Assembly: GCF_001012825.1 (NCBI RefSeq)
Contig: NZ_LCZJ02000019.1
Span: 359,140 to 423,139 of the forward strand
DNA length: 64,000 bases
Source of the DNA: Paenibacillus etheri
GTDB lineage: Bacteria > Bacillota > Bacilli > Paenibacillales > Paenibacillaceae
Direction of reading: 5' to 3'
The position numbers and the translations under genes were made by a program. Each line of letters begins with the position of its first letter. Position 1 is the first letter of the stretch. Below are positions 1 to 10,162 of the stretch, piece after piece. The notes beneath the pieces were generated by a model. That model made no database searches, had not been told where the DNA came from, and was given only the letters and a program-made list of their open reading frames with translations.

Positions 1-1585
1 GGCCGGATACGATACGAATTCCAGAGCAATCTATGACGGTTTGTTCAAAACGGCTAGAGCGTTCAAGAGCTCTAACAACTCGAACCTGATGGGATGGGTA
101 ATAGCAGATAGTACTGGGGCTCAAGGGCACTTCGGTTCAGCAACAGATGGGGACCTCGATATCGCTTACTCCCTTATTCTAGCCGATCGCCAATGGGGCT
201 CGACTGGAACGATCAATTATTTGGCTGAAGCCAAAAAGATGATTGGCGCTATTAAGCTTAGCAATGTGACAACTAACAACAGGCTGAACCTTGGTGACTG
301 GGATACGAAGAGCGCCCTAAATACGCGTCCCTCCGACTGGATGCTCAGTCATCTGCGGGCTTTCAATGAAGTAACTGGAGATTCAACTTGGCTAAATGTC
401 ATCAACAATCTGTATAACGTATACAGCCAATTTACAGCAGCTTATTCGTCTAGCACAGGTCTGATTTCGGACTTTGTGGTAGGCAACCCGCCTAAGCCGG
501 CCCCCCCAAACTATTTGGAAGAGTTCCCTGAAACAAATGAATACAACTACAATGCAAGCCGTGTACCACTTCGTATCGTAATGGATTATGCCTTGTACGG
601 AGACACCCGTGGTAAGGATATCGCCAATAAAATGGTAGTATGGATCAAAGGAAAAACAGGCAACAATCCGAACAATGTGAAGGACGGTTACCAACTGAAC
701 GGTTCGAATCGCGGTACTTATGCAACAGCGGTATTCGTAGCTCCTTTCATCTCCGCAGCGACGACTACCAGCACGCATCAAGCTTGGGTCAATGCAGGTT
801 GGGACTGGATGAAGAACAAAAAAGAAAGTTACTTCAGCGACTCCTTTAACATGCTGAACCTACTGTTCATCTCGGGGAACTGGTGGAAGCCTACCTACAG
901 TGCAGCGGATACAGAAGCTCCCTCGGATCCAACGAATCTGACCGCAACAGCAGCTTCAAGCAGCCAAATCAATCTGAGTTGGACTGCTTCCACCGATAAT
1001 ATCGGTGTAACAGGCTACCGGGTATTCCGTGGCGGCGTGGAAGTAGGCACACCTACAGACACATCCTTCAGCGATACCGGACTTACCGCATCGACAGCTT
1101 ACAGCTATACGGTGAAAGCTGTCGACGCCGCAGGCAACCTGTCTGCTGACAGCAATACTGCAACAGCAACTACAAGTTCAACTCCTCCTGACGGCACCAA
1201 CCTTGCGCTAGGCAAGACAGCGGTAGCCAGCTCTATAGAAGATGCAGGATTTGAAGCTTCCAAGGCAACAGACGGCAACTCCACTACCCGTTGGGCGAGC
1301 GTGGAAGGAAGCAACAATGAATGGATTTACGTCGATCTGGGCGCAACCCAAAGCGTAAACCGCGTCAAGTTGAATTGGGAAGACGCTTACGCTAAAGGCT
1401 ACAAAGTTCAGGTGTCTAACGACGCAACAACATGGACGGATACTTACGTAACAACGACCGGTAATGGTTCTTTTGACGATATTACATTTACTGCGAATAG
1501 CGGACGTTACGTCAGAGTGCTGTGTACTGCTAGAGGAACCGTATACGGATATTCGATATTCGATTTCGAGGTTTACAGCTCTTAA
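1..1585 (+). CDS. Secreted glycoside hydrolase family 8 protein with Fn3 and discoidin domains (5' partial)
   Basis: The reading frame is open from the left edge (first codon at base 2), so the N-terminus lies outside the window. The fragment has 527 residues. Residues about 1-300 look like the (alpha/alpha)6 GH8 fold of endoglucanases, lichenases and chitosanases: the ATDGDLDIAYSL motif near residue 47 is the GH8 signature containing the catalytic base region, and WMLSHLRAF follows. The catalytic acid glutamate, expected near the N-terminus, is not in the window. A fibronectin type III domain (about 307-395) and an F5/8 type C (discoidin) carbohydrate-binding domain (about 400-527) follow. 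Secretion and beta-glucan or chitosan cleavage are inferred from the family; the substrate cannot be told from motifs. A strong hairpin terminator lies just after the stop. Confidence 0.85.
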   Translation, partial: AGYDTNSRAIYDGLFKTARAFKSSNNSNLMGWVIADSTGAQGHFGSATDGDLDIAYSLILADRQWGSTGTINYLAEAKKMIGAIKLSNVTTNNRLNLGDWDTKSALNTRPSDWMLSHLRAFNEVTGDSTWLNVINNLYNVYSQFTAAYSSSTGLISDFVVGNPPKPAPPNYLEEFPETNEYNYNASRVPLRIVMDYALYGDTRGKDIANKMVVWIKGKTGNNPNNVKDGYQLNGSNRGTYATAVFVAPFISAATTTSTHQAWVNAGWDWMKNKKESYFSDSFNMLNLLFISGNWWKPTYSAADTEAPSDPTNLTATAASSSQINLSWTASTDNIGVTGYRVFRGGVEVGTPTDTSFSDTGLTASTAYSYTVKAVDAAGNLSADSNTATATTSSTPPDGTNLALGKTAVASSIEDAGFEASKATDGNSTTRWASVEGSNNEWIYVDLGATQSVNRVKLNWEDAYAKGYKVQVSNDATTWTDTYVTTTGNGSFDDITFTANSGRYVRVLCTARGTVYGYSIFDFEVYSS

Positions 1586-1590
1586 TTGAA

Positions 1591-1624
1591 CAAATCCTGG
1601 CGGATATGAATCCGTCAGGATTTG
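1591..1624 (+). terminator. Rho-independent terminator of the GH8 gene
   Basis: CAAATCCTG pairs with CAGGATTTG and the inner bases extend the stem (GCGGAT with ATCCGT, one G-U). It starts 5 bases after the stop codon and is followed by a T-rich stretch. Confidence 0.75.
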
Positions 1625-1650
1625 TTTGTGTAAAAGAGCAGAATGTAACT

Positions 1651-1808
1651 TCTCGGGTGTTCGTTAGTAAACGAATGGCCTCTTTTTTGATCTCATTTGA
1701 GTATGTTGTAAACTTCTGCCCTTTAATCGCCATAAAAATGCACCCCCTAGAATTTCATCGGACAAACCAGGGGGTTTATCCAATGTCTACTCTAAGGGGT
1801 GCACTTCA
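1651..1808 (-). mobile_element. IS3-family insertion sequence remnant (left end and start of orfA)
   Basis: Read on the minus strand, the segment begins TGAAGTGCACCCC, contains the paired boxes CACCCC.TTAGA / TCTAGGGGGTG and an AACCCCCTGGTTTG box, and then opens a reading frame starting MAIKGQKFTTYSNEIKKEA (ATG at 1733). That peptide is typical of the helix-turn-helix N-terminus of IS3-group OrfA. Homology stops after about 27 codons, where the sequence runs into the GH8 terminator region. Only the left terminal 158 bp or so remains; there is no orfB and no right end. Confidence 0.7.
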
Positions 1809-1941
1809 GTAATCATCAGAATTTTTTTGATGATCAATGGAAATAAAATATTCGATATTAATCAGCCATTGCCTTTTCAACGTCCTCAAAATGAAACTTT
1901 ATGAGACGCTGGGAGAGGAGGCTTTTGCCGTGCCAAAACTA

Positions 1942-1979
1942 GAAACCCTCTAACATTGCAGTGCATGTTAGAGGGTTTC
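1942..1979. terminator. Terminator downstream of the beta-helix protein gene
   Basis: Perfect 15-bp stem GAAACCCTCTAACAT / ATGTTAGAGGGTTTC around an 8-base loop. It sits 28 bases past the stop of the minus-strand 2261-aa gene and could also act on the plus strand. Confidence 0.75.
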
Positions 1980-2006
1980 GTGCTTAGCTGCTAATGTTAG
2001 CGAATA

Positions 2007-5000
2007 CTACTTCTTGATACTAATGGATTTCGTAGTATTATCGAAGAATACATCTGCACCAAAATACTCAGTTATGAAGCGTAATGGCAGCATAGTACGT
2101 CCGTTTACTATTTCAGCTGCTACATCCATTCCTGGTGCAAGTTCACCGATCGCAATCGACAAAGTCTGACCTTCCAAGGTAATCATTACGGTTTTCGTAA
2201 CATTATCCCAGCCAACATTTGCTCCTAAGCTCTCAGCAACGAAGCGCAGTGGCACTAACGTTCTGCCTTTAACTACCATCGACGCAACATCCATACTCAT
2301 TTCGATTCCGTTTAATTTATACCCTGTCTTACCTAGTGTGAATTCCAATTTCACAGGTTCAGGTTTGGTTGTAACGAAGATATAGCCTAACCCTTTTGCC
2401 GTGAAGGTAAATTTACCTGTCTTATGGTCATAGTTGCCGCCTAAACGTTCTAGGTTACCGTTTAATCGAAGCATGACACCGCATAACATTCTAACATCGT
2501 TATTTGACAACTTCTCTTTTGTCAGATCGAAGGTTACGGGTATAAGACCTGTATAATCCGTTACTTCCCGGCCATCCGCGAAGATCTTCAACTCATATCC
2601 CCGCCCTATAACTCCGTCTCCTTTATCTACGGGTTTAATGACAACCTTCATCCTCTTGCCTGTATTCAGCTGCTTCAACAATTCAGGGGACAATTCAACA
2701 AATACGGTGTCATTCGTAACGGTTAGCGGTTTGTCGGCTTTAATAATCGCACCGATCGTATCGCTTTGAATCTCAAGCTCGTCTATTCCGGCTGACATCG
2801 TCAATTCAAAGGAATTGCCCTTCTTCAGCTGCTCTCTGATTGTGGCATCAATACGATCCGCTACCGGTGATTCTGGCGAAGGAGCCGGCGTACTGCTTTG
2901 GCCATCTGAACTTCCGTCATTATTGCCGCCGTTGTCATTTGCAGTAATTACGGTAGTTAACTCTGTCGTATCCAAGCCAGCATGATTGGAAGCTGTAACA
3001 GTGAATTTGTATGTTCCCGCTTCAGTAGGAACACCTGTAATAACACCCGTAGCTCCTTCTAAATTCAATCCAGCGGGTAAATAATTATTGCTCACTGTCC
3101 AAGTAATCGGTTCGTCGCCGTATACCGCTAATGTTACCGCATACGGTTGTCCAACTTTGCCGCTTGGTAGATTCTTAGTGATAATTTCCGGAGCTGTATC
3201 AACTGGCTTATCCTCTTTAACCTCGATGCTCATTACTCGCTTATCTATACCAAATTCATTCGTTGCTGCAACAGTGAATTCGTAATATCCTGCCTCTAGA
3301 GGCGTACCCGAGATAACGCCTGTTGCTTCATCTAGGTTCAAATCTACTGGAAAATCTCCTCCCTGGACCTTCCAAGTAATCGGTTCGCTGCTGTATACCG
3401 CTAATGTTACCGTATACGGTTGTCCAACTTTGCCACTTGGCAAATTCTTAGTGATAATCTCTGGAGCTGTGTCAACTGAGACATCTTCAGTGATTACGAT
3501 ATTAAACGGTTTCGTGTCACTACCTGCGTTATTGTTAGCTTGAACTTTGAACGTAAATTGACCCCATTGATCCGGTGTACCAGAGATAACACCAGCATCT
3601 TCATCCAAGCTCAATCCGGATGGCATCTGACCATCTACAACGGCCCATTTGATCGGCTTATCGCCGTCAGTGGTAAGAACTGCGGAATAAGGTTGTCCTA
3701 CCTTGCCATCCGCAAGCGAATTCGTCGTAATCGTTGGTGCCGTTCCTGTGTCTTCAACCCATTTCGCATATAATTCAATATTCCTAGTCACAGGATCAGC
3801 GACGGAATCCCAGGCATCATTTAATCTTGCATCTTGATACCAACCGCCGAAAACAGCTTTTTCTTTTATCGGCGTTGTTGGCTCGGTAATTGTCCCGCCC
3901 ATATCAGCGAACTTCATCACCACTTCGCTGCCACCGTTGGAATCAAAAGTTACTGCATAAGGGTTGTGCGCGCCGATGGAAGGCATTCTGCCGCTAAGTG
4001 GATTGCCGAAGAAGTCTGTTCTCTCCGTCATATGAGGTAGAGCGTTCGCGCGATCCACATATGGGCTTACAATCTCGGCACCTGCACCATAGGCCAGGTT
4101 ATTACCGTCAGCAAGACGGAACCCGTTCATCGCACTGTAATCAAGCTTGGCATCCACTGTTCCGCTGTTGGTAATCCAATGTTCTGGCGCGGATTTATAA
4201 TCATTTAATATAGAATTTAGTTCCTCTTCCGTTACATAGTGGTTGTCTGTTGCTGTTACGCCTGCACCTAGATACCCGCCTCCTCCTGCGTTCATGCTAC
4301 CAAAAAGATTAGCCGGATATACAATGTTATTCGTAAACTGTCCGGCTGCAAATGGAGCTGATATTCCCCCGCCTTTCAGACCAACCTGGTTGTTTGCCCC
4401 AGTGTAGGCGAATATATTATTTTGGAAATAAATGTGCAAGTTGGAGGCTGTCGGGTCAAATACTAACGAACTGCTATTCTTCAATGGCGTGACGATGACA
4501 TTGTTATAGTATAATCCGCTTAACTCCTCGCTCGTTGAAGAACCTCCCGCAAGTAATATAAGACTGTTAAAGCTCTTGTTAAAATCCGGGCTGCGACCGT
4601 CGTTCACGCTAATGTTATAGCGAACGATGTTGCCCTTGGCAGCATTCATCTGTAAGTACCAACCGCCATAGTTATTTCGGCTGTAATTGTATTCATACAC
4701 ATTGTCCTGACAATAGTTGTCAATGTCCCAAGCCATACCGTCGTTACTTGCATGATAAGGGTTATCCACAGCTTCATTATAGCGGAAGATCGTGCCTTTA
4801 CTTGCCATAATCCAAGCTGCCGCATAGTTTTGCGAGCCTAGATATGTTGGCGTTGTATTATTTGGCCCCCAGTTCGTAACCAGGTTGCCGCTCTTATCGC
4901 TTAAATAGCTGTAACCGCTGTCTGTGATCACATTTCGTTCCACAAGGGAGTTGTTCCCGCCGGACATGACAATGCCATCTCCAACCGAACTAGAAACCCA

Positions 5001-8000
5001 GTTGTTTCTAAACACAGCGTTTGATGCCCAAGGATAGCTTGAATTACTCCAAGTAATGCCTGTGTTATTAGTCCCTGGATTGCTTGGCCCGTAGGCATTA
5101 TTGCGAATACCTTCGTTATCGCAGCGAAGGGTTTTGTTGCCATCAACCAATATATCTACATAACCATTAATAATGATACCGCCGGATACCTTACTTGCTC
5201 CATTTGCTTGGTGCAGCCCATTAACATCATGAACGTAGTTATCTCGAATGACGATTCCTTGAATACGAGCATCAGCATAATCTTGAATATTAAACTGACC
5301 TTGTCCCAGCTTGGAAATCCGTGACATTACAGCGATACCGGAACGGCCGTCACCTGCTTTATTGCCGATGTTCGTTACTTCAATTCCACTGACTACCCAA
5401 TAGTTTACGTCATATAACTCAATTGTACCGTTTAAGGAAATGCCTGATGGGCTTGACGCTGTTCCTCCACCATTAATTATCGGGCGTTGGTTAGGATCGG
5501 TCGTATTATATTTTGTAAGCGTAATCGGATTTCCTTCCTCACCATTGCCGCGCAGTCTGATTTGTTCATTCCATACGCTATTCGCATCCAGATAAATGGT
5601 TGAACCTGGCATAAATACATATTCATTAATCTTGGAGATTGATTTCCATGCCGTATCCGGTGTGCGTCCATCTGCATGATCGTCACCGTTATTGGAGAAA
5701 TAATAATCACGGACTTCAAGGGGTACAATGTTCAACTCGAATGTGATTTCGGCAGGATTCAGATCAAGTCTAACGGTATATTTTCCCGGCACGATATTAT
5801 TTCTTGCAAATGATTCTTTATTAATCTTCAATACATTACCGCTAACCGTATAATCCACATCCCGCTGCAGAGTTACAGCGCCGATCTCCACTCCAGCTAG
5901 ATCCGCTAAATCAGGATTTACGGTGATATTATAGTCATCCAGACCCATAACATATGTGCTGTCTTCCAAGTGACTATACTCTTTAGACAAGAGCTTTAGC
6001 GTAATAGAAGCTGTTTCGGTTTGGGCTGTTATTCCACTATCGATAACATATACGTCATCGATAAAGTGCTTGTTCTGTATATCCTTAACCGTTCCAGGCT
6101 TGTTGCCCCAGTTCGTAGCAAGCTGCAATGCATCGATCTTGGTAATATTGTTCTTAACTAGGGTATCAAAATTGCCGCCATCTGTAGATTGCCTTTGAAT
6201 GTCTTGTCCATCGATTTTATAGGTTGTTCCCGTTGATCTAACGAACCACTGAAATTTATGCCAGCCTTCGCTTCGCTTGACATCTACAGGATAGAATCTC
6301 CCGGATGATCCGGGTCTGACTGCGTAATTGGTCAGATTTGCCGCCCAATCGCCATCTGCATTGCCATAATTTATTGCGATATGTTCATTGGACGATGGGG
6401 TTAGGCCAAAGACAGCGTGGTCATTGGAAGCCGCTCTGCCATCATCATAGTACCAAGCAGTAACGATTGTTATCTTACCGGTTGCAGGCGCGTAATTATA
6501 AGTACCCGGAACAGTAGCTACCTGACCGGCGCCGCTTGATGTCGCTGCCTTTCCTCCGGTACGGGACATCACATCGCTGTGAACATATCCGTTCGTACCA
6601 TTTGAAAATTTCTTTTCCCCTTCAAATCCATCGTAAAACATAGTGTCAGCCTTATTGAAGTAATCAACGCTCACTTGAACAGTGACCTCTTCGTTCCCTG
6701 TCGGAACATAACCTTTCTTAACCGTCACGAATCCGGCATCATCAACTTCAATCTTATCCTTGTCTTGATCTGCCGGGCTGAAGCTGATGTTATCAGCAAC
6801 GAACATATCAGCAGTGTCAACGATTAACCGCGTTCTATCTCCAGCCCGTAAAGTATCGTTCTGGCGAATTAGCGCAATGTTGGCTGAATATTGTGCACTC
6901 TCCCCTGATTCATCAGAGTCCAAGAATCGTGATGTAGCGTTGCCGTTTGCTTTTACTTTAAATGTATCATTTAAAGTCGGAGACAAAGCCGCATCATTGC
7001 TTGTTGCTGCAATCGGGCTTCCATTAGCTACTCCATTACTGAAGAGTTGAACCGAATAGGCAGCTGCATTAGCGACGCGATCCCATGTAGCGTATGTGCC
7101 ATTCCATCTGACATTTGCAGGTGCAGGCAATTTCTCAATCGTCAATATTCCAGATGCTGTAACTTCTTCACTAATGTCCCCCGCGTTATTAATGACAATG
7201 GCTGTAACCGTGTAGTTGCCCACTCCCAGTGCCCTTGCATAGGGCAGAACATGATGCCTTTCATGATTGTTAGGCTGGTCAGGTCCCCCATTTTTCGATA
7301 AATAATAACCAACAGGTCCACCGTCTTTGAACAGTGTTACAAGGGTATCGCCGTAATTGGAAGCCCCCCTATAAATACCTGTGTCCGAGTCAAGTGTCGG
7401 GTTAATTGGCGCATTCACCAGTGTATTGGTGGTTATCAACAACGGTACAGCATTGGATTTCACCATAACTCCCTCTGACGAGGACACTTCGCAATAATAG
7501 AAATTGCCTTGTTGTGAAGCTGAGTCCACATTGGGAAGCGTTAATAGCGCCTTATCAGCTCCGCTGACTTTTACCCCGTTCAAGCCAGTCTCGTCGTCAG
7601 ATACATACCATTGATATGCTGCAGCAGCGGCTGATGCCGTAACGCTAAATGTTGCTGTCTCACCTTGTTTCACTTCTGCCGCTGTGGGCTGAGTGATTAT
7701 TTCTAAATTTGGCAATCCACCGGGAGGCACCAAATTCATTGTTAATGTTCTGGTTCCTGTTGTTTTAGCCACATCTTTTACAACATAAAAATCGTCGATT
7801 AGATGTTTATTTTTAATATAAGCCTTGTTGCCTGGCTGGTTGTTCCATCCTCCAGCTATTTTAGGCTGAATGGTTGTACCGCTCTTCATAGCTTTGTAAA
7901 TATCACTTTGCGCTGAATCGGATATTAATGTTCCGTCTATTCGTAAAGTCGCACCATTCGGTGTAATGAGCCACTCGAATTTATGCCAGCCTGTGGAACG

Positions 8001-8792
8001 TAAAGCCCCGCTATCTTTCCAACGGTTGCCTGCTGTACCCGCTGATGATGGTGCATATGCCCAAGTATATCTCGTCGGGTTATGAATAACATCTGCCTCT
8101 GAACTTTGGTAGAATGTCCCGGCAAAGGTGGCATTTTTGCCATCTACAATAGCAAATTGAGTTCTATCCGTCGCTGTCTTCTCCTCATCAGGATACGGGT
8201 CAAAATACCATGCTGTCATCTTATAATTGCTACCTGCCGGCAATGCCACGTCTTGGGCTACATTTTCATTATTCGTATCATTCGAAGGTGTAATCGCTTT
8301 CAATCCAGAACGGGACTGAGCATCGGACAGCGTGTATGACGAACCTAATTTGCCCGTTGATGTCATCGGACCATTGTTGTTCTCGAAGTCCTCCATGAAT
8401 AACACATCTGAGTCATGGTAATAACTCGCCGTGGCCGTGATTGTCACCGGGATGCCCGGAGCACCTGGCGACGCAAATGTATAACCGCTAGCTAAAGTAA
8501 TGTTCCCCTGATTATTAACAGTTAAAAGATTCGAATTGCTGGAATCATAATTTACCTCGTCAATAACCGGTCCTTTCACCAGACTGCTTAAAGGCAAACC
8601 TTTATAGGTAAGATTCATCCTGCCTGCCTGACCTGCCGCTTGTTTCAATTCTAGTACAACAGAGTCAAAAGATTCGCCTCCTCCTGCAGCTGACACTTCA
8701 GATGAAGGCGCCAAGCCGAACAGACCAGGGAATACCAACGTCGTTGCAGTAACCATCGACAAAGCTTTTTGCATCCATTTCGATCGTATCAT
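2007..8792 (-). CDS. Giant secreted beta-helix protein with Ig-like repeats and copper-amine-oxidase-like stalk
   Basis: 2261 aa. A signal peptide covers residues 1 to about 36 (basic start, hydrophobic core, cut near VSAA). Two copies of a LamG-like jelly-roll module containing DGxxTA..W and GWHKF(E/Q)W follow at about 130-335 and 715-900, with an Ig-like domain at about 360-455 between them. A right-handed parallel beta-helix region (about 1030-1610) starts with YYFSNNGDDHADGRTPDTAW and has many VRNN/RYN turns, as in pectate-lyase-like or alginate-lyase-like folds. Then come an InlB/Flg_new repeat (about 1613-1680), three putative Ig repeats (PEIITKNLPSGKVGQPY type, about 1685-1950) and a C-terminal copper-amine-oxidase-N-like pair (about 2150-2261; GRTLVPLRF, GRTMLPLRF), which in Paenibacillaceae is a common cell-wall stalk. 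GGGAGG lies 8-10 bases before the ATG. The activity is probably polysaccharide lyase or hydrolase; no catalytic residues could be assigned. Confidence 0.8.
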   Translation of the reverse strand: MIRSKWMQKALSMVTATTLVFPGLFGLAPSSEVSAAGGGESFDSVVLELKQAAGQAGRMNLTYKGLPLSSLVKGPVIDEVNYDSSNSNLLTVNNQGNITLASGYTFASPGAPGIPVTITATASYYHDSDVLFMEDFENNNGPMTSTGKLGSSYTLSDAQSRSGLKAITPSNDTNNENVAQDVALPAGSNYKMTAWYFDPYPDEEKTATDRTQFAIVDGKNATFAGTFYQSSEADVIHNPTRYTWAYAPSSAGTAGNRWKDSGALRSTGWHKFEWLITPNGATLRIDGTLISDSAQSDIYKAMKSGTTIQPKIAGGWNNQPGNKAYIKNKHLIDDFYVVKDVAKTTGTRTLTMNLVPPGGLPNLEIITQPTAAEVKQGETATFSVTASAAAAAYQWYVSDDETGLNGVKVSGADKALLTLPNVDSASQQGNFYYCEVSSSEGVMVKSNAVPLLITTNTLVNAPINPTLDSDTGIYRGASNYGDTLVTLFKDGGPVGYYLSKNGGPDQPNNHERHHVLPYARALGVGNYTVTAIVINNAGDISEEVTASGILTIEKLPAPANVRWNGTYATWDRVANAAAYSVQLFSNGVANGSPIAATSNDAALSPTLNDTFKVKANGNATSRFLDSDESGESAQYSANIALIRQNDTLRAGDRTRLIVDTADMFVADNISFSPADQDKDKIEVDDAGFVTVKKGYVPTGNEEVTVQVSVDYFNKADTMFYDGFEGEKKFSNGTNGYVHSDVMSRTGGKAATSSGAGQVATVPGTYNYAPATGKITIVTAWYYDDGRAASNDHAVFGLTPSSNEHIAINYGNADGDWAANLTNYAVRPGSSGRFYPVDVKRSEGWHKFQWFVRSTGTTYKIDGQDIQRQSTDGGNFDTLVKNNITKIDALQLATNWGNKPGTVKDIQNKHFIDDVYVIDSGITAQTETASITLKLLSKEYSHLEDSTYVMGLDDYNITVNPDLADLAGVEIGAVTLQRDVDYTVSGNVLKINKESFARNNIVPGKYTVRLDLNPAEITFELNIVPLEVRDYYFSNNGDDHADGRTPDTAWKSISKINEYVFMPGSTIYLDANSVWNEQIRLRGNGEEGNPITLTKYNTTDPNQRPIINGGGTASSPSGISLNGTIELYDVNYWVVSGIEVTNIGNKAGDGRSGIAVMSRISKLGQGQFNIQDYADARIQGIVIRDNYVHDVNGLHQANGASKVSGGIIINGYVDILVDGNKTLRCDNEGIRNNAYGPSNPGTNNTGITWSNSSYPWASNAVFRNNWVSSSVGDGIVMSGGNNSLVERNVITDSGYSYLSDKSGNLVTNWGPNNTTPTYLGSQNYAAAWIMASKGTIFRYNEAVDNPYHASNDGMAWDIDNYCQDNVYEYNYSRNNYGGWYLQMNAAKGNIVRYNISVNDGRSPDFNKSFNSLILLAGGSSTSEELSGLYYNNVIVTPLKNSSSLVFDPTASNLHIYFQNNIFAYTGANNQVGLKGGGISAPFAAGQFTNNIVYPANLFGSMNAGGGGYLGAGVTATDNHYVTEEELNSILNDYKSAPEHWITNSGTVDAKLDYSAMNGFRLADGNNLAYGAGAEIVSPYVDRANALPHMTERTDFFGNPLSGRMPSIGAHNPYAVTFDSNGGSEVVMKFADMGGTITEPTTPIKEKAVFGGWYQDARLNDAWDSVADPVTRNIELYAKWVEDTGTAPTITTNSLADGKVGQPYSAVLTTDGDKPIKWAVVDGQMPSGLSLDEDAGVISGTPDQWGQFTFKVQANNNAGSDTKPFNIVITEDVSVDTAPEIITKNLPSGKVGQPYTVTLAVYSSEPITWKVQGGDFPVDLNLDEATGVISGTPLEAGYYEFTVAATNEFGIDKRVMSIEVKEDKPVDTAPEIITKNLPSGKVGQPYAVTLAVYGDEPITWTVSNNYLPAGLNLEGATGVITGVPTEAGTYKFTVTASNHAGLDTTELTTVITANDNGGNNDGSSDGQSSTPAPSPESPVADRIDATIREQLKKGNSFELTMSAGIDELEIQSDTIGAIIKADKPLTVTNDTVFVELSPELLKQLNTGKRMKVVIKPVDKGDGVIGRGYELKIFADGREVTDYTGLIPVTFDLTKEKLSNNDVRMLCGVMLRLNGNLERLGGNYDHKTGKFTFTAKGLGYIFVTTKPEPVKLEFTLGKTGYKLNGIEMSMDVASMVVKGRTLVPLRFVAESLGANVGWDNVTKTVMITLEGQTLSIAIGELAPGMDVAAEIVNGRTMLPLRFITEYFGADVFFDNTTKSISIKK

Positions 8793-8835
8793 CCAAAAAA
8801 TTCCTCCCTTTGAAATTAATAAATTTATACTTTAT

Positions 8836-8874
8836 AAAAAATCTGCATCTATGGAAGTCTCAATAGACATAGAT
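8836..8874 (-). terminator. Possible terminator or attenuator between the two minus-strand genes
   Basis: On the minus strand ATCTATG ... CATAGAT (7 bp, 14-base loop) is followed by GCAGATTTTTTAT. It lies 28 bases after the stop of the foldase-like gene and about 45 bases before the start of the giant gene, so it could end the former or attenuate the latter. The stem is AT-rich and weak. Confidence 0.35.
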
Positions 8875-8901
8875 TTCTATAAACTTAAAAACAAAACTAT
8901 T

Positions 8902-9843
8902 CTAGTTCACTACTAATTCACTGAATCGATTATCGTTATACACGATCTTCAACTTATTCGTATTTGCTATTAACGCGCGCAAGTCAGATTCCGCCCATCC
9001 GTATGTAATGGAATCTTTCACTTCTTCCAGTTTAAGTTTGGTGATTTCCGGTTTTGTGATTAATGTGGCAACGTGATCCTCGTCCATATATTTACCGATT
9101 ACTGTCTCACCTACAGAAGCAGCAGCTAATGACTCCCAGAACTTAAGAGACTCGGTATCTTCTTTGGATATATCCAAACGATTTAGCACTTTCTCTTCCT
9201 TGGCCTGTCCCGCTGTCGCTAACGCAGCCGTTAATTCATTAGCAACACGAACATATTCCGCACTTTTTGATGCATACTCAACTTGCAACTCTGCTTCGCT
9301 CATTTTCGTTTTTTTAACCTGGGTTTCTACCAAATCCGGCCAACGGGCGCCACTTAAATATTGCATGTATTGATTTAAATCAAACTGAGGCAACCCATAG
9401 TAAGTCCCTCCTGATTCATCCATCTTAGCTCGCTTAACATTTTCATCTTCCATGTCGGATTTTAGCTCATCAAAACTTTTGTAAGGGGCGATCCCCCGCT
9501 CGTCTGCAATAAATTGCTCCTGCTTGGTTTTTAGCAATGCAGTCATCGCAGATTTTTTGGCGTATTCAGATGGGGTTTCATGATTTTCGCCGTATTGACG
9601 TGTCCAGAAGCCTTCATCTACTTGGACCCCATAAGTTCTGAAGAAATAGTCTACCGTTATCGCTCTCTGCTCTTTGACATAAAATCGAAATTCTTCTTCT
9701 GTTACGGCGTATCCATCTACTGTGAATATCCAATTTTCAGGCAGTTCCGCCTTTTTGTTAGTTAAGCTCAACACGAGTAAAGCAAGAACAATCAGAGCGG
9801 TAAGCAAGATAATCACTGTTGGTTTTCGTCTTATAATCCCCAT
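8902..9843 (-). CDS. Membrane-anchored SurA/PrsA-like foldase-type protein
   Basis: 313 aa if started at MGIIRRK. An in-frame ATG 18 bases upstream lies within the AAGGAGG ribosome binding site and is unlikely to be used. One N-terminal transmembrane or signal-anchor segment (about 9-28) precedes an extracytoplasmic domain beginning NWIFTVDGYAVTEEEF, the pattern of SurA_N-type chaperone domains (short beta strand plus a helix recognising the polypeptide). The middle and C-terminal parts are helical and charged; I see no parvulin PPIase active-site motif. It lies just upstream of, and co-directional with, the giant secreted protein, so a role in folding or exporting that protein is plausible but inferred. 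Confidence 0.55.
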   Translation of the reverse strand: MGIIRRKPTVIILLTALIVLALLVLSLTNKKAELPENWIFTVDGYAVTEEEFRFYVKEQRAITVDYFFRTYGVQVDEGFWTRQYGENHETPSEYAKKSAMTALLKTKQEQFIADERGIAPYKSFDELKSDMEDENVKRAKMDESGGTYYGLPQFDLNQYMQYLSGARWPDLVETQVKKTKMSEAELQVEYASKSAEYVRVANELTAALATAGQAKEEKVLNRLDISKEDTESLKFWESLAAASVGETVIGKYMDEDHVATLITKPEITKLKLEEVKDSITYGWAESDLRALIANTNKLKIVYNDNRFSELVVN

Positions 9844-9972
9844 GTCGCCCTCCTTTTCCAATATTCTACCTAGCTTTGCAAAAAAGCCTATGACAGTGAA
9901 ATTCGTCGCCGTTGTAGGAGAAGTTCATAAATTTAATGATTAGACATAATTGTAAGTTTAGCTAACCCTGAA

Positions 9973-9986
9973 TGTAAGCGCTTATT
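9973..9986. promoter_or_regulatory. Candidate cre (CcpA) site
   Basis: TGTAAGCGCTTATT matches the cre consensus TGWAARCGYTWNCW at 13 of 14 positions. It lies 130 bases upstream of the foldase-like gene start, in the 364-base gap 9844-10207. That gap otherwise holds two hairpins that end the gene at 10.2 kb; no further gene is visible in it. Confidence 0.45.
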
Positions 9987-10113
9987 TAGACTGAATTAGA
10001 ACAAATTTGACTTGCAAAAAAACAGTCCTAGTTCGCAATTATGCGTGTGCTAGGGGATCAATATCCACAAGACGGCCTATAGCGAGCTGTCCTTATAATC
10101 CCCCAAAACACTA

Positions 10114-10148
10114 ATGGCTTCGCCTCTGAAAACAAAGGACGAAGCCAT
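10114..10148. terminator. Hairpin, possible second terminator
   Basis: ATGGCTTCG / CGAAGCCAT, a 9-bp perfect stem with a 17-base loop, lies just beyond the main terminator of the giant golvesin-domain gene when read on the minus strand. It has no strong T run. Confidence 0.35.
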
Positions 10149-10162
10149 CTAGATTCTAAGAA

